A DNA stretch of 64,000 bases from Dermanyssus gallinae (GCA_003439945.1 QVRM01005971.1:1-64000); one strand, 5' to 3'; counted from the first letter of the stretch, positions 1-11,572 are shown. Made by a program: numbers and translations. The notes: generated from the letters alone by a model not told the origin.

Positions 1-35
1 AGAGAGATGGAGAGAGAGAGAGAGAGAGAAAGAGA
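1..35. repeat. (GA)n microsatellite
   Basis: Simple GA repeat at the window edge; it may continue outside the window. A shorter GA run lies at about 627-643. Confidence 0.9.
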
Positions 36-1400
36 CAAATAAGAGACCTGAAAGTACGCGTATTTGCTGATATGTCATTCGAAAATGACAAAGTTGTAAG
101 TAAGTTTTGACAGATGTAATCTTTGCTACGTACACGACAAGCAAGGCAAGTGCTACTACCGGCATCCGTAGATAGAGCGGGGAATGTCATATATCTATTT
201 TGTTTGCAATGTCCTAAGTAGATATAGGTGTTGTAGTTGCGTTATGGAAACATGTGTGTAAGCGGCATGCTGCGTCCTCCTCAACTAGGGGCAAGATTAT
301 TCGACAGCAATGTAAACACTCTGCTGCAACACGCCAAGCTCTACGAAAGGAGACGCAAGCCAGTTTAGCAGTATAGACTTGAAACGCAGCAAAACAGCAG
401 CAGCAGCCTAAGTGTTGTTATGTGAGCAATTTTGAAAAATTAACGCAGTTCCAGGAATTCACTCTGGTGTTGAATCATCCACGCCACTCACTGGTATTAC
501 TCTTACCACTACACTGGTATACATTTCGCATGCCTTTGCATTAGCATCTGTATGCGCATACGGGATAATGACACAATGTGTGTTGACATTAGACATTCGA
601 TGTTTACCATGGTATTGTTTCAGAGCAAGAGAGAGAGAGAGAGAAAGCTTCCTTTCTGACAGCTCGACTGCTTCTACCCTCATGGAGAGCAGACACAAGA
701 CAACGTTGGCACAATGCGAGAAAGTGCACTCGTTGCGCATCCTCGCACACAAACATTCATAACTATCGACTCTGGTTACTCACATAGCAACAGCTGACTG
801 TGGTTACTCACAATAGCTACAACTACTGACAGAACCGACCTAACCGAGCCTAATCCCGCCGAAATCCCTGCACCTCGTTTCGTACCGCTCACGGAATGAG
901 TCGATGACGGTACAGTCAGTTTCGCCGAACTAGTTTTCGTCGGAGGTCGAGCCCGGTGGCGTGGTGCATTCGAGTGCGCCTTACGACCGAATGAGGAGAC
1001 ACATAGATGCTGCACGGATTCGAGCCCCGCCGGTGCACATTTGTACTTATGGCGGGGTCCGTCTTACGAAGCAATGCGAACGCAAATCCGTGAAGATAAA
1101 TGTTGGTTGAGGATCAGTCCGAAAACATTTTCAAGGTTTCGTCGGAGGCCTAATGTCACGACGACATTAGACGATGACGGGACAGACTGAAATCAAACAG
1201 ATTTTCAACCTGGTCAGTTTGGCGTAGTAGCGCTCAACTGAGTGGCAAAGCCGCTAAAAAGAAAGACAAACGCACCGGCGCCAGGTCAGAACGACATCAT
1301 CTTAGACGAGTCGTTTGCATCTTTCTTTGCCTCCACGCGCTTCTATTAACGCCGTCATTGCATTATAGTATACAAAACTGGCACGAGACATCGGCAGGGA
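36..1400. other. no recognisable gene
   Basis: Short open frames occur on both strands, but none carries a motif I recognise and none shows convincing splice signals. I see nothing to annotate beyond the GA run near 630. Confidence 0.5.
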
Positions 1401-1797
1401 ACTCGTCTGCACGTGTGAACGGGTAGTGTGGAATTCTAACCCACAAGTTATCTCCCCATCTGACCCATCCTCCCAACTGAATGGGAACTGCATGTGCAGA
1501 TAAGTCAAACAATTGGGAAGGTGCGAGTCTACTCGTGGCTAGCTTGTTTTCTGAAGTTCTTGGGGTGCGTATAGCGTGGCGGTTATTTGCCATAGACTTT
1601 GCCATGAGTATATTCTTGAAAATCTTCGTCATTTTAGCCACTGGGGCAAAGACTCCTCCATTTGCTTGCAGATGCTGGACATACCCGCCCCCAGCGCGCG
1701 TATTGTTTCTGTTAAAACATAGCGGAGGTAGGTTGCTCCACCCATTCTGGACACCCAGACCCGTCTCACTTAGGCCGGTTCTATAGTCAAGGTCCAT
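1363..1797 (-). other. unrecognised 144-codon open frame
   Basis: An open frame of 144 codons on the minus strand overlaps a 101-codon frame on the plus strand (1481-1786). I recognise no domain in either. The lower part overlaps the dispersed repeat at 1413-1475, which argues that at least that part is repeat-derived. It may simply be a stretch with few stops by chance. Confidence 0.15.
1413..1475 (+). repeat. dispersed repeat, copy 1 of 3
   Basis: The core GGTAGTGTGGAATTCTAACC is a diverged copy of the core at 41384-41450 (+) and 46939-47001 (-). Read on the opposite strand, the core resembles a pol III B box in the two better copies, so the family may be a tRNA-derived SINE. The extent beyond the core is uncertain. 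Confidence 0.5.
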
Positions 1798-1962
1798 ACC
1801 ACTCTCCTATCCACTTTCAGTGGACGATACCTCTTCGAAAGGCGCCCTGCCGTTAACTATGAATATTTTTGATGGTTTCCTCCGTTTTTGTTGTATGTGA
1901 TATGCGTTTGCAACGGTTATTTACAACCTATATACACTTTGTTTGTAGAATACCAATTTGTT

Positions 1963-2207
1963 ATGCCTTGCTGAAGATCGCAAGTTGGCAAAATATCGTG
2001 AACTGGAACAAAACTTTATCGTTCAAACCAATTGCCTTCGAGACATTAGACCCAATGGGAAAAAATCACAAGGAACTTCTGGCGGAACTGGGATCGCAGG
2101 TTGCTGCGTCGACCGGTGATAGAAGAGCATGCAGTTTTTACTACGGAAAGAATATCAGTTGAAATTCTACGCGGAAACGCCGCGTCGATAATTGGTTTAT
2201 TGCCCAC
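1963..2207 (+). mobile_element. LINE C-terminal fragment, endonuclease-domain family
   Basis: The translation reads CLAEDRKLAKYRELE, then after a frameshift near 2035 an alignable tail with STGDRRA and RGNAASIIG. It matches the C-terminal end of the open copy at 19596-20678 (AEDRKLAKYKEL and RGNAASV). The AED..K..KY segment is the lysine-bearing end of the PD-(D/E)XK-like endonuclease of this LINE family. The fragment is 5'-truncated and frameshifted, so non-functional. Residues are seen directly; the family name rests on comparison with the larger copies in this window. Confidence 0.75.
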
Positions 2208-2209
2208 GA

Positions 2210-2970
2210 GCAAGGGACTTCTTCTTTCTCAAAAATTATATGTACAGCTAAAGGATTTAAATTAAATGGTTAATCGTTTTGTCTAAAAATGTGTTATGTA
2301 CACAGCGGACTATATACATATTTACTACCGAGAATCCGAGCCAAGCCTCCGGTCAGCTAGAAGAACTGATCAGTGGTTAAGCGAACGTTCGAGTTTCGAA
2401 CACGTTTCGAAAGTTAGCTTTTACGGTTTCGGAACTTCTCTTCTCTTCTGTTAAGTCGAGTTTGGCACAGTACCTTGCAGTGTTCACTCTTCGTTTTACG
2501 CTGCCTACCATTAAGGCCACCAAGTGTAATTGGTTGGCTTGTTTACCGGTCTCAGGTTTCTGCACTCTCTGAGGAAGTTTTGTGGAGCAAACCAAACACC
2601 CACGCAACCGTACCGGACGACTGACAGAGGTAGACTGCATGCAGAACTTGCTCCCCTGCATCTACACCTACCCCGCCGGTAAAAACGAATGAACAGCACT
2701 ATGTGGAACACCGGGGCATCTGTGGCCGTCTTCTGTTAGCGGGTTTGTCGGGCCATCGCCTGACGACCGATCCTTAACGGCGAAAGCCTTTACGGCATTT
2801 ATCCGCCCCCTCTTCATACTTGGCTCGGGTGGCATAATTATCTACCACTCAACGTAGCGAATGCCGACGTTGTCAATACTGCCGTTTGCGTGGCGTCTAA
2901 CTTTCTATTTATTGTTATCAGATTTTTGACTGCGGCTGCTGACGTTTAACCGACCGATATTCATCGCCAA
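2210..2970. other. no recognisable gene
   Basis: Only short overlapping open frames occur here and none has a recognisable motif. The mariner remnant that follows may begin inside the right end of this stretch. Confidence 0.4.
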
Positions 2971-2974
2971 GTAG

Positions 2975-3683
2975 GGGCTGTATACAGAAGAGACTGCGTG
3001 TTCGATAGGTCAGTGGGCAAGTGGAGTGCTCGTTTTCGTGAAGGCTGAGTGAAGTGCTTAAGTGATGACCACGCCAGGCAAACACGCTAATCACGGCTCT
3101 CTCAATTCGTAGACAGATGATCAATCTGGTGAGAAGTGATCGGCGTGTCACAGTGCAAATGTTGGCAGTGATCGTGAAGGCCAGCGTTGGAACGGTGTGG
3201 ACTATTACCGCCCTATGTTGGCTTACCTGAAGGTGTGCGCGCAGTGGAAGTCCCGAAAAAAGCTCACCGAACCGCCAAAGAAACAGCGTATGGAGCTAGT
3301 ACTGAACATCTGCTCCGGTGTCATGAAGACTTGGAGCGTTACCGGTCACGACAGTTAGTGGGCATCACGTCAAGCCAGAAATACAGAGCGGGACAGCATG
3401 CAATGGAAGCATTCGTCGTCACCATCCGGTTTGCAGAAGGCAAATAAAGAACGACCAAGTTCAGGTGGGAGTCAGTATGCGAGCATCCGCCCTTCAGCCC
3501 CGGCCACTTCCATCAGTTTGGTCCGCTAAAATAGCTCAGACGCTAAACTCGGACGACGAACTAAAGACAGACGCAGTGGAAAGTTGGCTTTTGTGATAAC
3601 CACAGAAACTCTGGGCATAGAGAATCCTTCGGCTGGTAAAACACTGGGATAAGTTTGTTCAGGCGTCTGCTGATTACGTATAA
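2975..3683 (+). mobile_element. mariner transposase remnant (degenerate)
   Basis: Pieces of a mariner-type transposase appear in order across several frames. First is a helix-turn-helix region (KWSARFREG, then VRSDRRVTVQMLA and VGTVWTI). Next comes an internal segment (LTEPPKKQRMEL, SMQWKHSSSP), and last the usual C-terminal end HWDKFVQASADYV before a stop at 3681-3683. Much of the catalytic middle, including the HDN region, is missing or unreadable, and stops and frameshifts are frequent. It differs in sequence from the intact copy at 32279, so it is a separate mariner lineage. No terminal repeats were located. Confidence 0.75.
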
Positions 3684-3744
3684 ATAAAGATTCCACTTGC
3701 AACTCACAGTGTTGTTTCGTACCTTCTCATTTGCGCACTCCTCA

Positions 3745-3838
3745 TATATTATATATATAATATATATATAAATTACATATATATATTATATATATAGATA
3801 TATATATAAATTACATATATATATATATATATATATTT
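3745..3838. repeat. (TA)n microsatellite
   Basis: Long run of TA with short interruptions. It directly precedes the LINE fragment that follows. Confidence 0.95.
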
Positions 3839-3959
3839 AGTATTATTATCCGTTATAATATATGTACATATATATAATGTTGTTTAGTAAGAATGCAAAT
3901 GGAGCTACAATTGTCTCCCGCAAACGTGTGCACTAGGATATTACCTCGTATAGAGTGGG

Positions 3960-4146
3960 TTGGGACCACTTCAGCAAGCGTGCCCCGGACGGACGCCGCG
4001 TTTCCGCGTTGGACGTCGAGGTCGAGGCGCTGTCTCAAGAAAGCCGCAGATCTCTTGTCTCCGGTTGCGAGGTTCAGCTGCTCACCGACTCTGTGAAAGA
4101 GTTTGCGGGTGAGGTTGCCTGGACCGCCCAAGGTCTCGAACGCTAG
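3960..4146 (-). mobile_element. LINE C-terminal fragment, endonuclease-domain family
   Basis: On the minus strand the translation reads LGGPGNLTRKLFHRVGEQL, then ATGDKRSAAFLRQRL, then VQRGNAASVRGTL. This is the last ~60 residues of the LINE whose open copy lies at 19596-20678 (compare ...QRVSIELQRGNAASVEG). Only this C-terminal piece is left and no catalytic residues remain. The element is heavily 5'-truncated, which is common for LINEs. Confidence 0.8.
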
Positions 4147-5158
4147 CGGTCTAATAGTATTATTATTATAGTCGTGTTAGCATTTCGTAGCTATTCATCT
4201 ATATGATTTGCACACACAAATACGTTTCGTTTCAAAATAGCCTCAATTTTCGTTTATTCATCTGTTAGCATCAACCGATCAGCAACATCCACTACAGTCG
4301 TTATTTTATATACGTACAACATATAGTAAACGATATTGCACAAAGATTGAATTGCGTGAATGGCTGCCCTCCTGTTGCGGAGAGAGAGCGCCTAAAATGA
4401 GTTATTCTTTTCGGCTCGGTGGTGATCCGTTGCTAGGTGCACTTGATCCTGTAATGGCCACGTCACAATCAATAAATTAGTCTATCAGCAGTAATCAGTT
4501 AATTGGCGTTTCAGGCGTCCTAATGACCAATGTGTCGGCGTGAATGCGCACAGGGCCATTGAAGTCCATAGGAACGAAGAGCCGCGCGCAAGAGAGCCGG
4601 CATGCGGTTTTAACTGCGGGGGCTGTATCAGGCTGTCCTTGCCGTTAAGTCTGCAATGGCGCGACTTTTGGCCTTGGCAGTGATGATGACGGTGATTGCG
4701 TTGACGATAATGACGATGGTGGTAAAATATAGATTTTTAAATAACACCAGGAATTTCCGAGAATTATGATGAAAAAAACATATGTACATATATATGTATA
4801 CCGTAACCGGAAAAATGCTCAAGATCAATTGAAAAGCTGGTTAAAAACATATGTTTCTTTCCCAATGGAGTACGCTCTTAGAGAGGTCTTGTTTCGGAGT
4901 AAGAATGAAATGACTAGAATCCGTGACACTGGTGTAGCTGCCTGACATAGGAGCACAGAATTTGCGATTGCGACGTAATTCTCCTATACAGAACCTAAGT
5001 ACACCGTTTTGTTGGTGAAAAAATTCTGCTTCCTTTAAAGGACATACGACCGGTGGCGAAGTCTTTTCGATCGGGCCGGCGTGTCAACATATATATATAT
5101 ATATATATACCATCATTTATTTAAGTGATTATATATATATATATAGAGAGAGAGAGAG
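4147..5158. other. no recognisable gene
   Basis: AT-rich sequence with (TA)n near 5089-5110 and 5132-5145 and a GA run at 5146-5158. Short open frames show no recognisable motif. Confidence 0.5.
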
Positions 5159-5217
5159 AATATTGTGATGATTTATTAATCATTTACAATACGTTTGCAC
5201 ACTCGGCAGTGCTCGCC
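5159..5217 (+). repeat. 59-bp repeat, identical inverted partner at 19131-19189
   Basis: All 59 bases equal the reverse complement of 19131-19189. Both copies sit beside (TA)n/(GA)n microsatellites. The sequence starts AATATTGTGATGATTTATTA and ends CACTCGGCAGTGCTCGCC. Short enough to be the end of a transposon, but no coding sequence is attached to either copy. Confidence 0.9.
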
Positions 5218-5221
5218 TACT

Positions 5222-5250
5222 GTGATATATATATATATATATATATATAT
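5222..5250. repeat. (TA)n microsatellite
   Basis: TA repeat immediately after the 59-bp repeat. Confidence 0.9.
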
Positions 5251-5334
5251 CTAATTGACGTACTTGAGCGGAATTGCCCGTAATATTGTGAGAATCTACC
5301 AATAATGGTAAATAAATATACATTTATTGGGTGG

Positions 5335-5875
5335 TCAGCAAGTTGCTGGAATATTTAGATGTGTTCTTAAATGCAAAATTATTCTTCTTGGCTTGCCAGA
5401 TAAAACTAGTATCTGTTTCTGGATCGACTTGTTACCTGTAACGAAAAATTGATCTTTTACGACAATCTGAAATGTGGATGGCCCTGGATCATTTTTCCAG
5501 AAGATACGAAAGAGGCTTGCCCCTTCGCGCAAGATTTTGCTCTGTGTTTAGTGGGATGGGCATGGCATCGTCCGCCATGACTTTCTTATTAGTGGCCAAC
5601 AAGAAACACGGGTATCTACTGTGTCTGCATTGCCTCGACCGAGTTCTTGTCGCTCTCAAGAAAAGGCCTCGTCTTGTGAGTAGAAAAAGCGTTCCTCTTC
5701 TTGCGTTATCTTCTCCAAGATAACGCAAGGTCGCATGTGAGATTGTCCAGTCTCCGCAAGATAGCAAGCTTCGACTGGAAAATGCTGTCTTACCTATTGC
5801 GCTCATCCGACGTTGCACCATCGGACTACCGCCTAGTTTGTTGTCTGCAGAGCTATCGTTTTTTAACAATTTACC
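5335..5875 (+). mobile_element. mariner transposase remnant with D34D spacing
   Basis: Three frames together give a degraded transposase. The first part, NEKLIFYDNL, corresponds to the usual GDEKW.FYDN, so the first catalytic Asp is changed to Asn. It is followed by ARKILLCV with a stop, WDGHGIV, KKRPRLVSRKSV, QDNARSHV and finally APSDYRLV. Exactly 34 residues separate the Asp of QDNARSHV from the Asp of PSDY, which is the mariner D34D spacing. Stops and frameshifts show that it is dead. It belongs to the same broad lineage as the copy at 54584-55866 (PSDYHLF), not to the intact copy at 32279 (PCDFFLF). Confidence 0.85.
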
Positions 5876-5899
5876 AATTTTTTATTACACATATTTATT

Positions 5900-6538
5900 C
5901 GACATAACATATATTCAGATCTTATTATGTCTCGATACTAGCAATAGGAATTGAAGCCTGTGGCACGAACGCCAAATGCATAAATCTTCATGCCATCCTG
6001 GGAAGGCGGTCAGTGTGCACAAATTTCACACAGAAATATATTAGATATATAGCACTTGATACATTTCTATTGCGTATGTTAAACATAACGTAACGTGACT
6101 GCTGAAAGAAGTGTGCACATGAGCTGGATTCGCCCGTGTACGGCAAGGACGGTCAGCAGGGATCACTTTATCATTTTATTCTTAATAACGTATATTCAAA
6201 ACCGCTTTGGTGCATATTGAACTAAAGTGGATTTTCAATTTGGTAAGTAAATTTTGTTTATTGTAAATCGATTTTCAAGTAGTTTAATATCAGTTGACAT
6301 CTACAGGAGGGACAACTATCTAAAGGGAAATAAATTAACTTCGCTGCGAGCTGCAGAAACTCACTAATAGGCATTCTTCGAGATGCAGAAACCGGAATTC
6401 TTTGCCTTAGATATCGATATATTGGTGCAGAGATGAGCGAGGGTTGTGGCTAACAATGGAGACTACCTTCCTAAGTAAATAAAACCAGTTAACTCGTTCA
6501 ACTTTTATATTGATTTCAAAGTTGGAGGATTCCTCCTA

Positions 6539-6540
<2 letters not shown>
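5900..6540. other. no recognisable gene
   Basis: AT-rich, stop-rich in all frames, with no motif recognised. Confidence 0.5.

Positions 6541-6608
<68 letters not shown>
6541..6608. repeat. (TA)n microsatellite
   Basis: Uninterrupted TA run of about 68 bases; a smaller one lies at 6777-6797. Confidence 0.95.
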
Positions 6609-6612
<4 letters not shown>

Positions 6613-6888
6613 TGTCTATTAACCAATATTTGGTTTATGCACATATGTACTACAGGTCTCCTAAATAACTTTCATCAGCGATATTCCTTTTGTACATTGA
6701 TGGAAATGATACAGATCACACGATTTACCGCAAAGCTTGCATTCATACTCGGTTGATATCTCATGCCACTTATTTCATATATATATATATATATATAAAT
6801 CAAGTTCCCCCTTTTAAATGAAATTGTGTGCCAATCTCCTTTGGCTTCCCTTGTATCCTAACAAAAAGCCAGTTGAAGTTCTGATGCT

Positions 6889-7300
6889 GTGGGCGTACCC
6901 AGACGACTAGGGCAGCTAGCGACTTCTTCCATTGCAGGCCCTTTAGCTAAGGGTATTAACCCGTCATTCTCTTCAAATACTTTTCCCACACGCCAAAAAA
7001 CCTATTTTCTGACTCTGCTTTACAAAAAAAAGAGTGGCAGGGCATCAAGGTACTGTCGAGTAACCCTGGTCAATTATGTCTCAATAATGAGCAAAATTAT
7101 ATTCACTTTCTCTCAGCCGCTCAGTTCAGGTGTCAGCGCCGTCGATTGCCTGAACATGCACTTGCGCAATTATGGCATTCTGCTTCAGATTCAGTCGAAA
7201 TCTCTAAAGCCTGTCCGGGGTTTTTCTTAACGTTGCCGCAGCCTTTAATTCTCTTACTCATTCTTATTTTTTGTAGGTGCTTCAATGACTAGTCAGCTGC
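6889..7300 (+). mobile_element. LINE reverse-transcriptase fragment
   Basis: The open frame contains LLYKKKSGRASRYCRVTLVN followed by YVSIMSKII. This corresponds to the N-terminal RT signature of non-LTR elements (K.G....NYRP.TL......K..E.I). It is followed by LSSGVSAVDCL, in the position of the fingers motif GFR.G.ST.D.L, and after a frame change by FLNVAAAFNSLTH, in the place of FLD...AFD.V.H. The active-site Asp of that motif is Asn and the YADD region was not found. It is a short inactive piece; the clade is unresolved. Confidence 0.6.
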
Positions 7301-7429
7301 TCAGCTGCAGTGTGTGTTCGTCGTGTGGGGCTGATACGTGTTCCCATCACTGTTTGGTGTTAGATTACAAAACGTTGTTCTTACCTTGGAAGCTGGGTAC
7401 AAGCTAACCCTTCGCAGGACCTGGTTAAA

Positions 7430-8870
7430 TCAACATAAAGCGTCGACAGCCGAATGTCGCCAAATGAAGTAGGAACTTAATTAGCAATACATGGGCGGTG
7501 CTCAACCTTATGACTCCTAGTTTCTAGGTGCCGTAAAACGTGGTACCAGTACTTTTAATGTGCTTCTAGTTTATAATATAGCTAGCGAGCCCTAGGTTCT
7601 CGTTTAAGAAAGTATCCCTCAAGACATTTGTTAGACTATATCCCCGACGCTCTTTAGTACATCGTAAAATATATTTATTTGCGGCTCGCCGAATTACAAG
7701 GTTAACATTACGTAATGGCGTCCCTGTGGTTGCTAGATGTCCTTCGCTTGCGTCTTGGTTCAAAGCTAGAATCCTAGACGTATCGACATTCACCATTTCA
7801 GAGCACCCCGTGGAAGCTGCTTACAGATTTTAGGTTACATCTGATTGCGCTCGCGACCTCTCCAGAGGGCGACGGCCAGACATTCCACGCCCACACCGGT
7901 CCCCTGCCCGGGGGCATATTCAGGGCAGCAAAAGACCGGCGGTGTGCTCTGTTTGCAAACGGAAGTCTGTCAAGAGGAAGAAGCGGACTTAGCCCTCGGA
8001 GTCCCCTGCTGGACCCGGCACGCTTTGTGGCATTGCCTTGCGTTAGTAACCTCAACGCGGCAAAACCATGGACGTCGAGAAACGAACGCGTTACAGCCCC
8101 TTCCAGACCATTCTGTCTCTCCTCATTCCCCGGGAACCGCTCTTAGCAATATCGGACCCGAGTTTAGAGAGATTTGCTATCGTCTTGGGTTTATACTCAA
8201 ATCATACTCAAAACAGTAAGACCCCAGATGGCGGAGCCGCCGACTAAAGTCCTTACGGACATAGTCGTTGACAACGACAATAAAGCGTAGTACGCATTAT
8301 TCTCCTCCATGCGATTGACATTACGTTTTACAACAAAAAGGAAGATTGGAACGTCGCTAGCTCTCTATACCTGACCTATTCCCCTAGAAGGGCTACGGTC
8401 CTTTTCTGAAAGCCCGTCAGCTGGTCTAAACTTTGTTAGGCCCCACTCATTAGTGAACCTGACCGTGGAATATTTGGCAGCGGCCGCCACCGACGCGTGC
8501 GAAGCATTGCTTCTGTCCGAAGACTCGATATAAGCAGGGAATATGTCTGCGACACTTCGGGAGTTTATTTTGGACTAAAGTTAATCACTCCTCAGGAATC
8601 GGAATTAATAGGTGCCATTATTTTCCGAGGGAATTTCTGCTGTCCTCAATAAATGGCTTACTCACAGTCGACGTCGGTATCCAACATGTATAATATGCTT
8701 GTACTTTCACATGCTAATGGAATTGCTCATACCAAGCAAACGAAGTCGCTTTAATAGTCTGCTCAGCGATCATATAGAGATTGTACGATCATATAGAAAT
8801 CAACGAAACAACGGCATCTTAATTTCAAGCGGAACTTCTAAAAACAACGCGAAGACAAGGAGTAATTCTT
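7430..8870. other. no confident gene
   Basis: Several frames of 60-125 codons are open (for example 7845-8219 +, 7798-8055 -), but none gives a recognisable domain. A weak cysteine-rich resemblance near 7830-8060 is discussed among the rejected items. Confidence 0.4.
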
Positions 8871-9200
8871 GAATATAACGTCGTTAGGACTCGCAACATC
8901 AAAACTATCGCTACTTATGTTCAAACGCGTGTGGTGATACGAGACTCGTTAGCATCACTCAAAAGGCCAGATGATGCTTATGCAACCGACTGTCACGAGC
9001 AAGCCAAATTACTCAAGGATTTTTGCTTACAAACCTATCCTTCTCTAAATATTGACTCAACTGAGATTTCAAAATGCTTTGTCAATAACAATGCTTCCTG
9101 ATCTGCAGACTGTACATGTTGTAGATGTATATTGGATACGCCAGCTTGTATTCCGTTTAGCCTAATCTTTCAAAGATAATAAGGTTCCTGATATTTTTCT

Positions 9201-9336
9201 CACAGCAATGCTTCGCCCAATGCACACGAAAGGAACTAAACCCCAGTAGTAACTTAATGTCTCTCTCTCACAGCAATGCTTCGCCCAATTCACACGAAAG
9301 GAACTAAACCCCAGTAGTAACTTAATGTCTCTCTCT
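9201..9336 (+). repeat. 68-bp tandem duplication
   Basis: Two near-identical 68-bp units (9201-9268 and 9269-9336) begin CACAGCAATGCTTCGCCCAA and end in a CT run. A third partial CTCTCTCACAG follows. Copies differ at about one base (AATGC versus AATTC). The duplication lies inside the LINE RT and shifts its frame. Confidence 0.9.
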
Positions 9337-9486
9337 CTCACAGGTGTGTTTTGCGAACACTAAAAGGTATCGTAGGCAAAGCAATATATAAAAACGCGGA
9401 TAGTCACGGACTCATCACTAATGCACACTTCGCGTACCGTCCAGAACCTAAATCTACTCTGTAACGTCTTGAAACTTTTTCAAGTT

Positions 9487-9512
9487 TCAGAACACATCTG
9501 AATGTGTTCTGA
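9487..9512. repeat. perfect 11-bp hairpin
   Basis: TCAGAACACAT, loop CTGA, then ATGTGTTCTGA. It lies inside the LINE fragment, five bases before a 39-bp sequence (9517-9555) that recurs at 10069-10107. Confidence 0.8.
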
Positions 9513-9516
9513 TAGT

Positions 9517-9555
9517 GAGTTATCGGGGCTGCTTAAAGGTAAACGTTTCAAACAT
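9517..9555 (+). repeat. 39-bp direct repeat (partner 10069-10107)
   Basis: GAGTTATCGGGGCT..CTTAAA.GTAAACGTTT.AAACAT occurs twice with three differences, about 550 bases apart, inside the same LINE remnant. Confidence 0.8.
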
Positions 9556-10165
9556 CTGAATGCTTTGGCGTCGTGTTCGGTGATTTTAAATCTGCGTTCG
9601 AGAATGAAATACACCAAAAGCTTCTGAAGGCTTTACTAAGTTTGCGCATTTAGAGACTGTCTCAATGCCTGGTACGGAGTTTTCTTTACCGCAGAAGATT
9701 TAGTGCACGCGTGAACGAGACTCCTTCTGTGGTCTAGTCTATGCGTCATCAAAATGCCCACAGGGCACCTTTCTAAACCGACTTATGTATATACTGTACA
9801 TGAATTATTTTGTGTATATACTTACAAAAGTTATTAGGATATTGATATATGCGGGTGCTGATGAAAATGATATGGAAAAGTTCTAACAGAACAATGTGAA
9901 TTGGTTCTTCAGGACACAAGTTAGACTGGAAAAATTGTCGTTCTCCTTAGACATTACCCTGTTGGTTGGTAAATGTGCTATCCTATATTGTGAACACGGC
10001 AACCCCGAATATGGGTACAACAAATAGTTCCCAAGCATTGAACCATAACCACCACGTCCACAATTTCAGAGTTATCGGGGCTTCTTAAATGTAAACGTTT
10101 GAAACATTGTCCTTAGACCCACATAGATATCAAACTAGTTATTCAGGTTATTCTGCATGTGAACG

Positions 10166-11010
10166 AGGAATAAGAATCCTGCAATTTAAACGGTTGTATA
10201 TATATAACCATACGACTTTCTTTTTTGGAATTTTGGGCTGAAAATAGACAAGCATCCCCCAGAAAAGTGTTGTAAAATGTATTGCAGGAAAGTAAAAGAC
10301 GGTTTGACTGGCCGCATGGTCGGCATAAAGCTTTTAGACGGCACTGATTTTAGGACTATTCAAAAATCGCAACCGCAATTAGTGTGCAAGATGTTCAATG
10401 TAACAAACACACACACACACATGAAACATACATGAAACGAACATAACTCTTTCCGATGCTTAAAGCCTCCAAACTGTTTATAAATAGCATGTTTCCGTAG
10501 AGGATAGCACACAGACTACATGGAAAGTAAGTGTACATTTTCCGTAATTTTGAACTTTGAATAACGTGACATTCTAATCTAAGCTCAGACAAGCATGCGA
10601 TTGACTAACACGAATTGGTTCGCATAGCGGCTTTTCCTGCTCCGTTCTTCGTATTCTGCTACCAAGTTGACTCACATACTGAGCAAAATGAACCTAGCCG
10701 ACTGCGCTTTTAAAACACAGGCAGTCCTACCGGTGTCAAACGGCTGACTAAGCCCTTCTGAACTTGTCACCGTGAGTCGTCCCGCGCTAGTGGTATCGAT
10801 TGGTCGCAAGTGGACGGCTGCCTAGAGCCATTCCTAGACGAGACCGGTCTAGACGAGTTGCAAAGCGACCTCGCGAGGAAAAGGAGAATTTCTCATCCAC
10901 GACATATTCATCACCGGAGAACAAGTGTTCTCGGCATGAGCGGTTGACTCTCCTGTTGGGAAACAGTTAGTTTCCGCTTGGCCTATAATGGCACTGCAGG
11001 AACCCGCCTG
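10166..11010. other. no recognisable gene
   Basis: Stop-rich sequence with a short (CA)n run at about 10409-10420. No motif recognised. Confidence 0.5.
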
Positions 11011-11016
11011 TGATCA

Positions 11017-11572
11017 GTGTCAGCTAAACATTACTATGAGGATGGGAGTCGGCCTTCGACTCAGCGCAACGTTAGTAAAGCCCCATCAGTGCAGATGCGG
11101 AGAACCGGCGGATGGTGTCATGCATTCATAACGCCGTGGCCGGTGAGACATGCTGGCATCAGCGACACAGTTGGGAGAGCCCTTCGGTCGGTTAGATTCC
11201 CAGCGATGCTTAAGCCACGGGGCTTGTCCCGGGAAGACGGAGCGCGGTCCGACGGCATAACAATGATTCCCTCGCATGGGATGTACTGTGTTGGACGCAT
11301 TCACATTCTGTGTGGCCTGCTGAAACGCATTCTAAAGAGATACGCAGCAGAGAAGGCTAACAAGAATAAATGTCGCAAGTACTCAAATACGAACACGTGC
11401 GCGACCTCACACCGTGTGTTTTTGAGACGCTAGGGCCTTAGACCGAAAAATCGCCTAATCGCATCTGTCCTAACCTGGTCAACATCACAAAAGTACATGC
11501 TCAGGCGAGTTTCTTAGGCAGAGGGTTTCAATTTTGATTCAACGGGGCAACGCTGCGGCGGTGGTGAGGTCG
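11017..11572 (+). mobile_element. LINE C-terminal fragment, endonuclease-domain family
   Basis: The translation starts GVGLRLSATLVKPHQCRCGE with HS following, a remnant of the C-terminal zinc knuckle (C..CG...H...C). It continues RHAGISDTVGRALRSVRFPA and LKPRGLSREDGARSDGITMI, where the usual RPDG is now RSDG, so the endonuclease Pro is lost. The lysine end and the terminal RQRVSILIQRGNAAAVVRSL near 11515-11570 follow after frameshifts. It matches the same order in the open copy at 19596-20678. It is dead because of frameshifts and a changed catalytic motif. Confidence 0.75.

Larger units (their letters stand above)
8872..10165 (+). mobile_element. CR1/jockey-like LINE reverse transcriptase, degenerate
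   Basis: Reading across frames gives a recognisable non-LTR RT. The linker SLASLKRPDDAYATD comes first, then KVPDIFLTAMLRPIHTKG (near 9190-9240) and LMSLSLTGVF. IVGKAIYKNADSHGLITNAH and FAYRPEPKSTL follow (near 9370-9460), then VVFGDFKSAFENEIHQKLLK (near 9570-9640). Next is CPQGTFLNRLMYILYMN (near 9755), then ILIYAGADEND in place of YADD, then NWFFRTQVRLEKLSFSLD. Frames change many times and a 68-bp tandem duplication sits inside the RT domain, so the copy is inactive. Assignment to RT is firm; the clade is a judgement from motif style. Confidence 0.7.

Noticed and set aside
1663..1786. CRCWTYPPPA segment considered as part of a class B hormone-binding extracellular domain.
   Set aside because: The CWP..P.G..... 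CP spacing of that domain is absent and the frame is better explained as noncoding sequence.
7798..8060. Possible piggyBac-type C-terminal cysteine-rich region (CSVCKRKSVKRKKRT style reading on the plus strand).
   Set aside because: The match needs several frame changes and only two cysteines line up; no catalytic part is nearby. Too weak to annotate.
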